NCBI GenBank assembly: GCA_000223315.2
Contig: AFUS01000005.1
Coordinates: 124,001 to 188,000 of the forward strand
Source: Parvimonas sp. oral taxon 393 str. F0440
GTDB lineage: Bacteria; Bacillota; Clostridia; Tissierellales; Peptoniphilaceae
Direction of reading: 5' to 3'
DNA length: 64,000 bases
Under the pieces are notes generated by a model. The model was not told where the DNA came from. It saw only the letters and a list, made by a program, of their open reading frames with translations, and made no database searches. Each line of letters opens with the position of its first letter. Position 1 is the first letter of the stretch. Made by a program: the position numbers and the translations under genes. Positions 30,359-38,674 of this stretch are shown piece by piece.

Positions 30359-31976
30359 AAAAATCTCCTATTTTCTTTAAAATATAATTAATCAACACAA
30401 ATAGCAAACTAAAGCTTAAACAAATCATAATTATCAATAGAGCCATTACTGAGGCTATATTATATTTACCACTATTTATAACATCAAACATAACAAGAGT
30501 TAATACCTTTTGTGCTGGATAAACAATAAAAATAATAGAGCCCACAGTAGTCATTGTACTGTTAAATCCATTTATCATACTAATAACAAAATTATTTCTA
30601 GTATGAGGTAAAACTACATCTTTAAAAATAAAGAATTCATTTGCACCTAAATCTTTTGCACTTAAAATTTGATTTTTATCTATTGTTTCCAAACTTGAAC
30701 TAAATACTTTTGTAGAAAAAGGCAGTTGCTTAAATGTAACATTTAAAATTACAATTAAAGCTGTTCCCGTAATATAAATTGGATAATTATTAAAAGCTAA
30801 TATATATCCTATACCAAAAAATGTTCCAGGTAACATATATGGCATCGTAGCAATAAAATCGAAAATTTTTAAAAATCTTACTTCTCTTATATGAATATAA
30901 TACTGTAGTAATAATCCAATTAGACTTCCAAAAAAAGCTGATATTAAAGAATAATATATACTTCTAAAAACTGTTTTATCTATATGATCTTTGATATCTA
31001 AAAAATGCTCAAGTGTAAAATAAATTTTTCCTTTTGAATAGTCTGTAAATGCAGATAAAATTATTGATCCATACTGTAAAATTAATAAAATCAAAAATAA
31101 TGCTGATAACAAAACCACAAAAGAATAAATAATCCCTTTTTTACCAATATTTACTTCAGATATATTTGATCCAAAACTCGTATTTGAAATTATTTTTGAA
31201 TTTTTAATGTAAAATATAAATGTAAATATAACCGGAATACAAAGTATTATATTCATAGCTCCTGCCTGAACAATATTTCCATCAGAAATAAAAACATTAT
31301 AGGATTTCGAAGCTAAAGTTTCAAAAGAACCACCTATAATTAAAGGTGTTGAAAAATCCGCAATACTTCTTATAAAACTTAAAATTGCAACAACTTTAAT
31401 ACTTGGTAATAATTGAGGTAAGATTATATCCAAAATTATATTATTTGTCTTTGCTCCAAGTGACCTTGCACTATTTATCTGTTCCTTATCAATGCTATCA
31501 AGTGTAGAAATAATCATTAGAGCACTTAAAGAAATAAGCCCAATACTTTGCATTAGAATAATCCCAAAAGGTCCATATGCATTCAATGACAAATTAAAAA
31601 TATCATGTGTTATAAATCCTCTACGTCCAAATAGTTTTATATAAGCTAGAGATGAAACAAAAGGTGGTGATATCATTGTAATCATTAAAATAAATGAAAT
31701 CAATCTTTTAATACTCTTTTTTATGTTAAAACAAAATACCCCTATAGAAACTGATACAATTGTTGTAAGTATAGTAGCAAAAAATGCTACAAATAATGAA
31801 TTATATAAAAGTTTACTCTGTGTTCTTAAAAAAACAAATCCTTCTAAAGAAAATTTTCCACCAATAAAAAAAGTAGAAATAAAAACTTTTAAAAAAGGAA
31901 ACAAAATAAAAGTAAATAAACAAAAAACCAAAGTAAGAATAATAAATATATCTATAAATTTAAAATATTTTTTCAT
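30330..31976 (-). CDS. iron(III)-type ABC transporter permease, fused double domain
   Basis: The 548-residue membrane protein contains two BPD-type permease domains in tandem, each with the cytoplasmic EAA loop that contacts the ATPase: SARSLGAKTNNIILDIILPQLLP in the first half and SAKDLGANEFFIFKDVVLPHTR in the second. About twelve membrane segments are visible. This FbpB/AfuB-like layout is characteristic of ferric iron and some phosphonate or sugar-phosphate importers. It lies between the binding-protein gene and the ATPase gene. Confidence 0.88.
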   Translation of the reverse strand: MKKYFKFIDIFIILTLVFCLFTFILFPFLKVFISTFFIGGKFSLEGFVFLRTQSKLLYNSLFVAFFATILTTIVSVSIGVFCFNIKKSIKRLISFILMITMISPPFVSSLAYIKLFGRRGFITHDIFNLSLNAYGPFGIILMQSIGLISLSALMIISTLDSIDKEQINSARSLGAKTNNIILDIILPQLLPSIKVVAILSFIRSIADFSTPLIIGGSFETLASKSYNVFISDGNIVQAGAMNIILCIPVIFTFIFYIKNSKIISNTSFGSNISEVNIGKKGIIYSFVVLLSALFLILLILQYGSIILSAFTDYSKGKIYFTLEHFLDIKDHIDKTVFRSIYYSLISAFFGSLIGLLLQYYIHIREVRFLKIFDFIATMPYMLPGTFFGIGYILAFNNYPIYITGTALIVILNVTFKQLPFSTKVFSSSLETIDKNQILSAKDLGANEFFIFKDVVLPHTRNNFVISMINGFNSTMTTVGSIIFIVYPAQKVLTLVMFDVINSGKYNIASVMALLIIMICLSFSLLFVLINYILKKIGDFYVFRSKKFM

Positions 31977-31989
31977 AACTATAATTAAT

Positions 31990-32055
31990 TAAGAACCCCA
32001 CCCTCCCACGATGCTTTGCATCGGGTGGGTGCCCGGGAACCTTGTTGTTTCACAA
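31990..32055 (+). repeat. 66-bp terminator-linked hairpin repeat, copy 2
   Basis: Same unit as at 29332 with a few substitutions (CTCCCACGATGC, GGTGCCCGGGAACC). It sits between the binding-protein terminator and the permease start, 13 bp upstream of the permease ATG, and so would be transcribed in the operon leader of the permease. Confidence 0.9.
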
Positions 32056-32056
32056 T

Positions 32057-32083
32057 AAAAAGGGAGATTTCTCTCCCATTTTT
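32057..32083 (-). terminator. terminator after the binding-protein gene
   Basis: On the minus strand AAAAATGGGAGA-gaaa-TCTCCCTTTTTATT, stem GGGAGA/TCTCCC, with the U-tract running directly into repeat copy 2. It may set binding protein above permease by partial termination. Confidence 0.75.
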
Positions 32084-32137
32084 ATTGTAAAATAACATGC
32101 CTCCTTATACTAATACGATGTAAAGTATATTAGAATC

Positions 32138-33184
32138 TTATTTTCCTTGTGTTAACTCTGCCCATCTCTTAAGAATATCATCTCTTTGTTTACCAAAACT
32201 TTCAATATCTTCTTTAATAAATTTATCCTTTGGTAAACCAAGTTCATATCCTTTAGTTCCATCAATAACCATTTGTCCACCATCTTTACCATCAAGCTCA
32301 GCAATCATTTGTTGAATTTCAGGTCTTAAAATAAAGTCTTCAAAAGCTTTTGCAACTTCAAGATTTGGACTGTTTTTAAATATTGCAACTCCTTCAGGAA
32401 CCCAGCATAAACCATCTTCAGGATAAATTGCTGTTAAATTATTTTTTTCAGCAACATCAAATGATGATTTATCAATTGGAATTATACCAATTCCAAATTC
32501 TCCGGCAACAGTTTTTTCTTGAGGATCTTTTCCTCTTTTTCCATAAAACTTAACATTATCATTTAATTTTTTGAAATAATCCCATGCTTTTTCTTCGCCA
32601 TATAGGTCAATAAGTCCTTTTACATTAGCAAAACTTGTTCCTGAAACTGCAGGGTTTGCCATTATTATTTCATCTTTATATTTAGGATCTACAATTTCAG
32701 CCCAAGTTTTTGGAACCGGAAGTCCTTTTTCTTGTAAAATTTTATTATTTACTAAAAATCCAACAACTGTAACTCCCTTTGAAATCCAATATCCTTCATT
32801 ATCCTTAAATCCTTCTTTAATCTTATCAAATCCTTCAGGTTTATACATTTCTAAAAGCCCATCTGTTTTTGCTTTCATAAAAGCATCTATTCCACCACCG
32901 AACCATACGTCAGCACTTGGTTTTCCGCCTTCAGCTTTTATCTTAGCAATAACTTGCCCACTTGACATTGAAAGAAATTCAACTTTAGCTTTTGTTTCTT
33001 CTGAAAACTTATCAAAAAGTTTTTTATACTTTTCAGATGTCGCAACTACATTTAATGTTTTTCCTTCAAAGTTCTTAGTAGTTTCTACTTTTGTTCCTTC
33101 TTTTTTATCTTCTGTTTTTTTAGCTTGACAACCGACTAATACTAATCCTGCAACAATCAAAGATAAAATTCTTGATTTTTTCAT
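32138..33184 (-). CDS. ABC transporter substrate-binding lipoprotein, ferric-iron-type family
   Basis: The 348-residue product has a signal peptide ending in lipobox LVLVGC (Cys about residue 19). The mature part is a class II periplasmic-type binding protein: LNVVATSEKYKKLFDKFSEET, ADVWFGGGIDAFMKAK, VNNKILQEKGLPVPKTWAEIVDPKYKDEI, and AVSGTSFANVKGLIDLYGEEKAW. These match the FbpA/AfuA/FutA group. Iron(III) is the most common substrate, but thiamine, phosphonate and sugar phosphate relatives exist, so the ligand is inferred only. AGGAGG precedes the ATG. Confidence 0.82.
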   Translation of the reverse strand: MKKSRILSLIVAGLVLVGCQAKKTEDKKEGTKVETTKNFEGKTLNVVATSEKYKKLFDKFSEETKAKVEFLSMSSGQVIAKIKAEGGKPSADVWFGGGIDAFMKAKTDGLLEMYKPEGFDKIKEGFKDNEGYWISKGVTVVGFLVNNKILQEKGLPVPKTWAEIVDPKYKDEIIMANPAVSGTSFANVKGLIDLYGEEKAWDYFKKLNDNVKFYGKRGKDPQEKTVAGEFGIGIIPIDKSSFDVAEKNNLTAIYPEDGLCWVPEGVAIFKNSPNLEVAKAFEDFILRPEIQQMIAELDGKDGGQMVIDGTKGYELGLPKDKFIKEDIESFGKQRDDILKRWAELTQGK

Positions 33185-33208
33185 ATCTTCCTCCTAAATT
33201 TATAGTCA

Positions 33209-33230
33209 CCATAATTTACAAAAATTATGG
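33209..33230. promoter_or_regulatory. perfect inverted repeat in the ABC-operon leader
   Basis: CCATAATTT-acaa-AAATTATGG, nine-base arms, between the promoter and start codon of the binding-protein gene. It may be an operator for a metal-responsive repressor or an RNA hairpin. It does not match the Fur or PerR consensus sequences well. Confidence 0.5.
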
Positions 33231-33273
33231 AATAAATAAATGTAACTTTATAACAAAGTATAAAGCTATATAT

Positions 33274-33282
33274 ATTATAGCA
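33274..33282 (-). promoter_or_regulatory. extended -10 promoter of the ferric-type ABC operon
   Basis: On the minus strand TGCTATAAT (33282-33274), an extended -10 without a good -35. The rest of the 33185-33594 gap is A+T-rich and includes a second inverted repeat, TTGTTA...TAACAA (33451-33472), on the side of the plus-strand MATE gene. Confidence 0.5.
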
Positions 33283-33594
33283 TATATTTTAAATTTATCA
33301 TAATTTTTTAACAATAAAATTTAAACTTATTATAATAAAAATAATACTATTTTAACAGATTATTCAGAAAGATATTAATTATGTAAAAAATTGTTTTAGA
33401 TAACAAAACTTTATAAAATTATAAATTTTATCTATATTATATAATAATCATTGTTAAAATATAATATAACAATACTATTTAATTGATAATATTTTTAAAG
33501 CCTTTATTTATTAATATTTTTTAATATTTATGTTTTAATTTAGTGTTTTTGTGGAATAAAATAAAGGTATGTATTTCATTACGGGAGGTGTTGT

Positions 33595-34989
33595 ATGAAA
33601 AAAGAAAGAAGTGAAATGATTTTACATGGAAATATTTACAAAATTATTGCAATTATATCTATCCCAATTATTTTAAATAATTTTATTCAGCAATTATACT
33701 CTCTTGCAGATGCATTTTGGCTTGGAAAATTAGGAACTGCTGAATTTGCTTCAACAAGTTTTACTTGGCCTGTTATATTTTTATTTAATTCAATTGGTAT
33801 CGGTCTTTCAATAGCTGCAATATCATTAATTTCGCAATTATTGGGAAGAAAAGATTTTTTACACGCACAAAAATATGCAGATACTTTGATAAATATTTCT
33901 TTATTATTCTCAATTGTATTTATGTTATTGGGATATTTTAGTTCTAATTTAATAGTAAATCTTATGGGTGCTAGTGGAGATCTTGCAAAATACAGTATAA
34001 TATATTTAAAATATAGCTATTTTGGAATTCCATTTATATTTCTATATTATATATATTCATCAATTTTATCCGCTCAAGGAAAAAATACCATTCCTACTAT
34101 GATTAGTACAGTCTGTGTTATATTAAATATGATTTTAAATCCATTTTTTATTTTTGATGTAATTCCATTTACTTCTCTTACAGGACTTGGTCTTGGAGTA
34201 AAAGGTGCAGCTTTAGCAACTGTATTAACACAAGGAATTATGTGTTTAGTTGGTTTACTTCACTTAAGAATAAATAAAGATTTAATAAAATTAAATTTAA
34301 ATAGCTTAGTTTACATAAAATGGGAAAAACCTATTTTAAAAAGAATCTACAGAATTACATTACCTTCAGTAATTGGACAAGTTGGTTCAGCTATAGGTTT
34401 CATGATAATGAACTCATTTATTCAAAGCTATGGAACTGAAACTGTAGCTGCTTATGGAATGGTTAACAGGATTAGTGGATTACTAAATATTCCACCTGGT
34501 GGAGTTGGTACTGCCATAACTTCAATAATTGGACAAAATATTGGAAATAATAATATAAAAAGAGTAAAAGAAACATTTAAAAAAGCATCCATCATAATAA
34601 TTATAATGTCATTGATTATTGCATTTATAAGCTTTATATTTAGATATGAAATATTGTCATTCTTTATAAGTGCCCCAAAAGATTCAGTTCTTATGGTTCA
34701 AGCAAATAGCTATATGTTCTATACATTAATAACACTTGTAATGCTAAATATGTTTTTCGTATATCAAGGACTTTTCCAAGGTTCAGGAAACAGCAAATAT
34801 TCAATGGCAATTGATATGATAAGACTTTGGATAATAAGACTTCCTTTAATACTTTTCTTCAAGTATTTAACAGGATATGGAGCAACCGGAATTTGGCTTG
34901 CAATGGCAATTTCTAATGTTTTGGTTAGCATAATTGCTCATTTTATATATTTAAAAGGTGGATGGCAACAAGGCTCATTCTACAGATAA
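33595..34989 (+). CDS. MATE family efflux transporter
   Basis: Intact 464-residue multidrug/toxin extrusion protein with 12 predicted membrane helices in two halves. Start MKKERSEMILHGNIYKIIAIISIPIILNNFIQQLYSLADAFWLG follows GGGAGG at seven bases. Typical family features are the LADAFWLGKLG loop after helix 1, LGLGVKGAALATV before helix 6 and QNIGNNNIKR in the second half. It ends with the short basic tail GWQQGSFYR. One of the few plus-strand genes here, divergent from the ferric-type ABC operon. Substrate unknown. Confidence 0.92.
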   Translation: MKKERSEMILHGNIYKIIAIISIPIILNNFIQQLYSLADAFWLGKLGTAEFASTSFTWPVIFLFNSIGIGLSIAAISLISQLLGRKDFLHAQKYADTLINISLLFSIVFMLLGYFSSNLIVNLMGASGDLAKYSIIYLKYSYFGIPFIFLYYIYSSILSAQGKNTIPTMISTVCVILNMILNPFFIFDVIPFTSLTGLGLGVKGAALATVLTQGIMCLVGLLHLRINKDLIKLNLNSLVYIKWEKPILKRIYRITLPSVIGQVGSAIGFMIMNSFIQSYGTETVAAYGMVNRISGLLNIPPGGVGTAITSIIGQNIGNNNIKRVKETFKKASIIIIIMSLIIAFISFIFRYEILSFFISAPKDSVLMVQANSYMFYTLITLVMLNMFFVYQGLFQGSGNSKYSMAIDMIRLWIIRLPLILFFKYLTGYGATGIWLAMAISNVLVSIIAHFIYLKGGWQQGSFYR

Positions 34990-34991
34990 AA

Positions 34992-35027
34992 AAATTAGGT
35001 TGGAAAATTTCCAACCTAATTTTTTTA
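34992..35027 (+). terminator. terminator of the plus-strand MATE gene
   Basis: ATTAGGTTGG-aaaattt-CCAACCTAAT followed by TTTTTTT, six bases past the stop codon. The A-run on its other side lets it serve both strands. Confidence 0.85.
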
Positions 35028-35061
35028 TCATAATTTTTATTAAAATTTCTAAATTACAAAA

Positions 35062-35085
35062 AAGACAGCGATTAATCACTGTCTT
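35062..35085 (-). terminator. terminator of rpsB-tsf
   Basis: On the minus strand AAGACAG-tgattaatcg-CTGTCTT followed by TTTTT, 12 bases past the tsf stop. Confidence 0.8.
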
Positions 35086-35096
35086 AAAAAATATTT

Positions 35097-36167
35097 TTAT
35101 AATCCCATTTGTTTTGCAACTTCTTCAGCAAAGTTTTCTTCTTTCTTTTCTAATCCTTCGCCTACTTCGAATCTAGTGTATTCTACTATTTCAATATTTC
35201 CACCTAATTCTTTTGCTTTATCATTAACAGCTTCTAAAACTGTTTTACTATCATCTAATACATATTGTTGACTGAATAAAGCATATTGTTGATCAATCAA
35301 AGTATTATCTTGAATAAATCTTTCGATTTGTCCTGGTAAAATTTTATCCCAAATTTTTTCAGGTTTTCCTTGTTTCTTTAATTCTTCTTTTAATTCTTCT
35401 TCTTCAGCTTTTAAAACTTCATCAGTAATTTGAGACATTGAAGCATATTTTGGAATTCTCTTTAATTGTCTTCCAAGTCTAACTAATTCTTCATTTTCTT
35501 TTTCAATTGAACCTTTAAGAGCTAAATATTCTTTTTCAACAAATTCTGAATCTAAATCTTTATAACTTAAAAATTGTGGTTTCATCGCTGAAATATGCAT
35601 ACAAACATTTTGTAATAAATCTTTTGCACCTTTCTTTGTAGCTTCGCTGTCACAGTTAGCTTTAAGGATAACACCTACTTTTTTATTAAAGTGGACATAT
35701 CCACAAACTATACTACTTTCGCAACATGCTTTAGCAAATGCTAATCTTCTTACTACAATATTTTCTCCAATTGAAGAAATTTGTAATTTTAAGAATTCTT
35801 CAAAATTAGTTCCATCTATATTTGATGCATTTAATTCTTCTATATTTTTTAATTCATTATCAAATACATGTTCAGTAACTTTTTTAGTTAATGCTACAAA
35901 GTTTTCGTTTTTAGCAACGAAATCTGTTTGTGAATTTACTTCTGTAAGAGCAGCTTTAGTATTATTTTCATCAATAACTAAAGTAATTAAACCTTCAGCA
36001 GCAACTTTGCTAGCTTTTTTAGCAGCTTTAGCTAACCCTTTTTCTCTTAAAAATTCAATAGCCTTTTCCATATCTCCATTAACTTCTTGTAATGCCTTTT
36101 TACATTCCATCATTCCGGCACCGGTAGTTTCTCTTAACTCTTTTACCAATTTTGCAGTAATTTCCAT
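35097..36167 (-). CDS. tsf: translation elongation factor Ts
   Basis: Nucleotide exchange factor for EF-Tu. The N-terminus has the UBA-like domain (ITAKLVKELRETTGAGMMECKKALQEVNGDMEKAIEFLREKGLAKAAKK). The exchange motif NSQTDFVAKNENF lies near residue 80. At 356 residues it is longer than the E. coli protein (283); the extra length is in the second core subdomain and the Glu/Lys-rich C-terminal part. AGGAGG precedes the ATG. It follows rpsB with a terminator-like hairpin between. Confidence 0.95.
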   Translation of the reverse strand: MEITAKLVKELRETTGAGMMECKKALQEVNGDMEKAIEFLREKGLAKAAKKASKVAAEGLITLVIDENNTKAALTEVNSQTDFVAKNENFVALTKKVTEHVFDNELKNIEELNASNIDGTNFEEFLKLQISSIGENIVVRRLAFAKACCESSIVCGYVHFNKKVGVILKANCDSEATKKGAKDLLQNVCMHISAMKPQFLSYKDLDSEFVEKEYLALKGSIEKENEELVRLGRQLKRIPKYASMSQITDEVLKAEEEELKEELKKQGKPEKIWDKILPGQIERFIQDNTLIDQQYALFSQQYVLDDSKTVLEAVNDKAKELGGNIEIVEYTRFEVGEGLEKKEENFAEEVAKQMGL

Positions 36168-36203
36168 AAAACCCTCCTATAATATATAATCTATAAAAAA
36201 CAA

Positions 36204-36238
36204 GGTAAGGATAAATATTAAAAATTTGAATCCTTACC
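36204..36238 (-). terminator. hairpin between rpsB and tsf
   Basis: On the minus strand GGTAAGGAT-(17 nt)-ATCCTTACC followed by TTGTTTTTT. It looks like a partial terminator or attenuator that would lower tsf relative to rpsB. Confidence 0.65.
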
Positions 36239-36259
36239 CCTTTAAATTCCACTTTCTAA

Positions 36260-37024
36260 TTATTCAGCTACTTCTTCAGAAACTTCTTCTACTTCTACTG
36301 TAACTTCTTCAACTACAACTTCTTCTGCTTCAACTTGTTCTCCTTGTTTAGCTTCAACAATAGCATTAGCAATTGTACCTGTTAATAATTTTACAGCTCT
36401 AATAGCATCGTCATTTCCTGGAATAGCTATATCAACTTCATCTGGATCACAGTTAGTATCAACAACTCCTATAACAGGAATACCTAATATTTTTGCTTCA
36501 TTTACAGCAATTTTTTCGTTCTTTGGATCTATAACGAAAAGAACATCTGGAAGTTTTTCCATTTCTTTAATTCCGCCTAAGAATTTTTCTAACTTTTCAG
36601 CTTCTCTTCTTAATTTAATTACTTCTTTCTTAGGTAATCTTTGGAAAGTTCCATCTTCTTCCATAAGTTCTAATTTCTTTAATCTTTCAATTCTCTTTCT
36701 TATAGTCTTATAGTTAGTTAACATTCCACCTAACCATCTATGACTAACATAGAATTGTCCACTTCTTTTTGCTTCTGTTTCAACAGCTTCTTGAGCTTGT
36801 TTTTTAGTTCCAACAAAAAGAACTCTTCCACCATCAGCAACAATTTCTCTTACGAAATCATATGCTTGTTCAATTTGTTTTACAGTTTTTTGCAAATCTA
36901 TAATATAGATTCCATTTCTTTCTGTAAAAATAAATCTTGACATTTTTGGATTCCATCTTCTAGTTTGATGTCCAAAATGTACCCCTGCTTCTAATAAATT
37001 TTTCATCAAAATTACTTGTGACAT
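36260..37024 (-). CDS. rpsB: 30S ribosomal protein S2
   Basis: Late-assembling 30S protein. Family segments are [62 protein letters not shown] and [14 protein letters not shown]. The 254-residue protein ends with an unusual Glu/Val-rich tail (about residues 228-254), common in low-GC Firmicutes. The usual rpsB-tsf-pyrH-frr run is split here: pyrH-frr lie 25 kb away. Confidence 0.97.
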   Translation of the reverse strand: MSQVILMKNLLEAGVHFGHQTRRWNPKMSRFIFTERNGIYIIDLQKTVKQIEQAYDFVREIVADGGRVLFVGTKKQAQEAVETEAKRSGQFYVSHRWLGGMLTNYKTIRKRIERLKKLELMEEDGTFQRLPKKEVIKLRREAEKLEKFLGGIKEMEKLPDVLFVIDPKNEKIAVNEAKILGIPVIGVVDTNCDPDEVDIAIPGNDDAIRAVKLLTGTIANAIVEAKQGEQVEAEEVVVEEVTVEVEEVSEEVAE

Positions 37025-37051
37025 TTTCTTACCTCCTGTTTTTTAGCCACC

Positions 37052-37108
37052 CATATTCATCAACTTGACAAGAACCTCTTTAGGCAACACTTGTTCAATC
37101 CGAATATG
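37052..37108 (-). promoter_or_regulatory. long stem-loop in the rpsB leader, candidate S2 autoregulatory element
   Basis: On the minus strand the outer arms CATATTC (37108-37102) and GAATATG (37058-37052) pair perfectly. Inside, ACAAG/CTTGT and CCT/AGG stack around a short AAAG loop. It lies between the promoter and the ribosome binding site of rpsB, where an autogenous leader would be expected. That S2 binds it is inference. Confidence 0.5.
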
Positions 37109-37125
37109 TGATTTTTCACCAAAAT

Positions 37126-37153
37126 ATTATAACATATTATATATTATTTTCAA
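37126..37153 (-). promoter_or_regulatory. rpsB promoter
   Basis: On the minus strand TTGAAA (37153-37148), 16-bp spacer, TATAAT (37131-37126); the predicted leader is about 95 nt. Confidence 0.7.
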
Positions 37154-37177
37154 TACATATATATATTTTTTACAAAA

Positions 37178-37200
37178 AAATCAGACTCAAGGTCTGATTT
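37178..37200 (-). terminator. terminator of the HU gene
   Basis: On the minus strand AAATCAGAC-cttga-GTCTGATTT followed by TTTT, about 19 bp past the stop codon. Confidence 0.85.
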
Positions 37201-37218
37201 TTTCATTCATCATCAAAA

Positions 37219-37497
37219 TTATTTATTTACAATTTCTTTAAGTGATTTTCCAGCTTTGAATACTGGTGCTTTTGATGCTGGAATTTTAATAACTTCTTTA
37301 GGGTTTCTTGGGTTTCTTCCACTTCTTGCTTTTCTTTCTCTAGCTTCGAAAGTTCCAAATCCAACTAATTGAACTTTTTCCCCTTTAACTAATGTTTCTT
37401 CAACAGTTTGAATAAAAGCGTTTAATGCTCTTTCAGCATCAACTTTTGTAATTTTTCCTTTTTCAGCCATACTAGCTAATAATTCAGATTTGTTCAT
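37219..37497 (-). CDS. hup: HU family DNA-binding protein
   Basis: Small nucleoid protein that bends DNA as a dimer. The 92-residue product matches the family end to end: MNKSELLASMAEKGKITKVDAERALNAF, VQLVGFGTFEARERKARSGRNPRNPKE and IPASKAPVFKAGKSLKEIV. AGGAGG lies upstream. It is monocistronic with its own promoter and terminator. Confidence 0.96.
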   Translation of the reverse strand: MNKSELLASMAEKGKITKVDAERALNAFIQTVEETLVKGEKVQLVGFGTFEARERKARSGRNPRNPKEVIKIPASKAPVFKAGKSLKEIVNK

Positions 37498-37545
37498 TAA
37501 AATTTCCTCCTAAATACACTATTATATTTAATAATTGCCTATAAA

Positions 37546-37602
37546 AATGGTATCTTAACCATTGTGCAATATTATTATATATTAATTTTCAAAAAATATC
37601 AA
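37546..37602 (-). promoter_or_regulatory. promoter and leader inverted repeat of the HU gene
   Basis: On the minus strand TTGATA (37602-37597), 17-bp spacer, TATAAT (37579-37574). Downstream in the leader lies a six-base-arm inverted repeat, AATGGT-taagat-ACCATT (37563-37546). Confidence 0.65.
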
Positions 37603-37615
37603 GCAATTTAGCCGA

Positions 37616-38601
37616 TTATTTGAAATTTTTTATTGGTAAATAGCTAACTTCTTTTTGAATCTTTTCAAATTCAGTCTTAAATTTTTCTGACATGATAGTT
37701 TTTTTCAATCCTTGCTTAATACGTGACTTACTTTCATCAGAAAATTTATCATATTCTTCAACTATTTCATTTAATTTTATTATATGATATCCAAATTTAC
37801 TCTTAACAGGTTCACTGATTTCTCCAACTTTCAATTTAGCTGCAGCATCATAAAATTCTTGTACCATAACTCCCTTAGTGAAAGTTCCCAAAAGACCTTT
37901 ATTTTTTTAGCAGATGGATCTTTTGAAACTTCAACGGCTACATCTTCAAATTTTTCTCCGGCTTCTAAACGGCTCTTAACTTTTTTAGCATCTTCTTCAT
38001 TTTCAACTAAAATATGACTTGCATTAATTTGTGGACCGTCAAAATTACTTCCCTTATATTTTTCTGTGATTTCTTCATCAGTTGGTTCGAAATTTTCAGA
38101 AAACCAAGTTTGGAATTTTGTAGAATATAGATTATCTTCAATCTTATATTTTAATTCATCTTCACTAAGTTTAGCCTTTTCAAGTTCTTCATTAAACTTG
38201 TCACCTAATTGCTCTTTAACTTTATTAAAATTATCTTCTATTTCTTCTTTTGTTACAGTTACTTTAGCAATTTCTTCTTCAGTTTTACCTTCATCTTTAT
38301 ATTCTTTTTCTAATTTAGCAAATTTTTGCTTAACAACTTCAATATTAGAGAACATTTCTAAGATGTTTTGTTTTAGATTTAAAGAAGCTTTTTTGCCCTC
38401 ATCAGTTGATTCATCATATTTTGCCTTTTGCTCATCTGTATAAGATGCAATTACTCTGTCATATTCTTTTTGAATTTGTTCCTCAGTAATATACTTATCC
38501 CCAATTTTTACCATAGCTCCTCTTGGCGCTTTAGCACAAGCAGTAAAAAGCATAGCTGAAAGTACTATTACACTTGCAAATTTTATTAATCTATTTTTCA
38601 T
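37616..38601 (-). CDS. prsA: PrsA-like peptidyl-prolyl isomerase lipoprotein (frameshifted in this sequence)
   Basis: Extracytoplasmic foldase. The signal peptide ends in lipobox AMLFTAC (Cys about residue 22). A long charged helical region (SurA-like N-domain) follows, then a parvulin domain: INASHILVENEEDAKKVKSRLEAGEKFEDVA and VGEISEPVKSKFGYHIIKL. One base is missing at a plus-strand T7 run (37902-37908); restoring it gives SAKKNKGLLGTFTKGVMVQEF and rejoins the parvulin domain. A strong promoter precedes the gene. Confidence 0.88.
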
Positions 38602-38639
38602 ACTTCTCTCCTTTTTGACTAATATTTTAATCTTTTGAT

Positions 38640-38667
38640 ATTATACATCATTTTTTAATAATGTCAA
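38640..38667 (-). promoter_or_regulatory. prsA promoter
   Basis: On the minus strand a perfect TTGACA (38667-38662), 16-bp spacer and a perfect TATAAT (38645-38640), right behind the mfd stop codon. Confidence 0.8.
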
Positions 38668-38674
38668 AGTTTTT

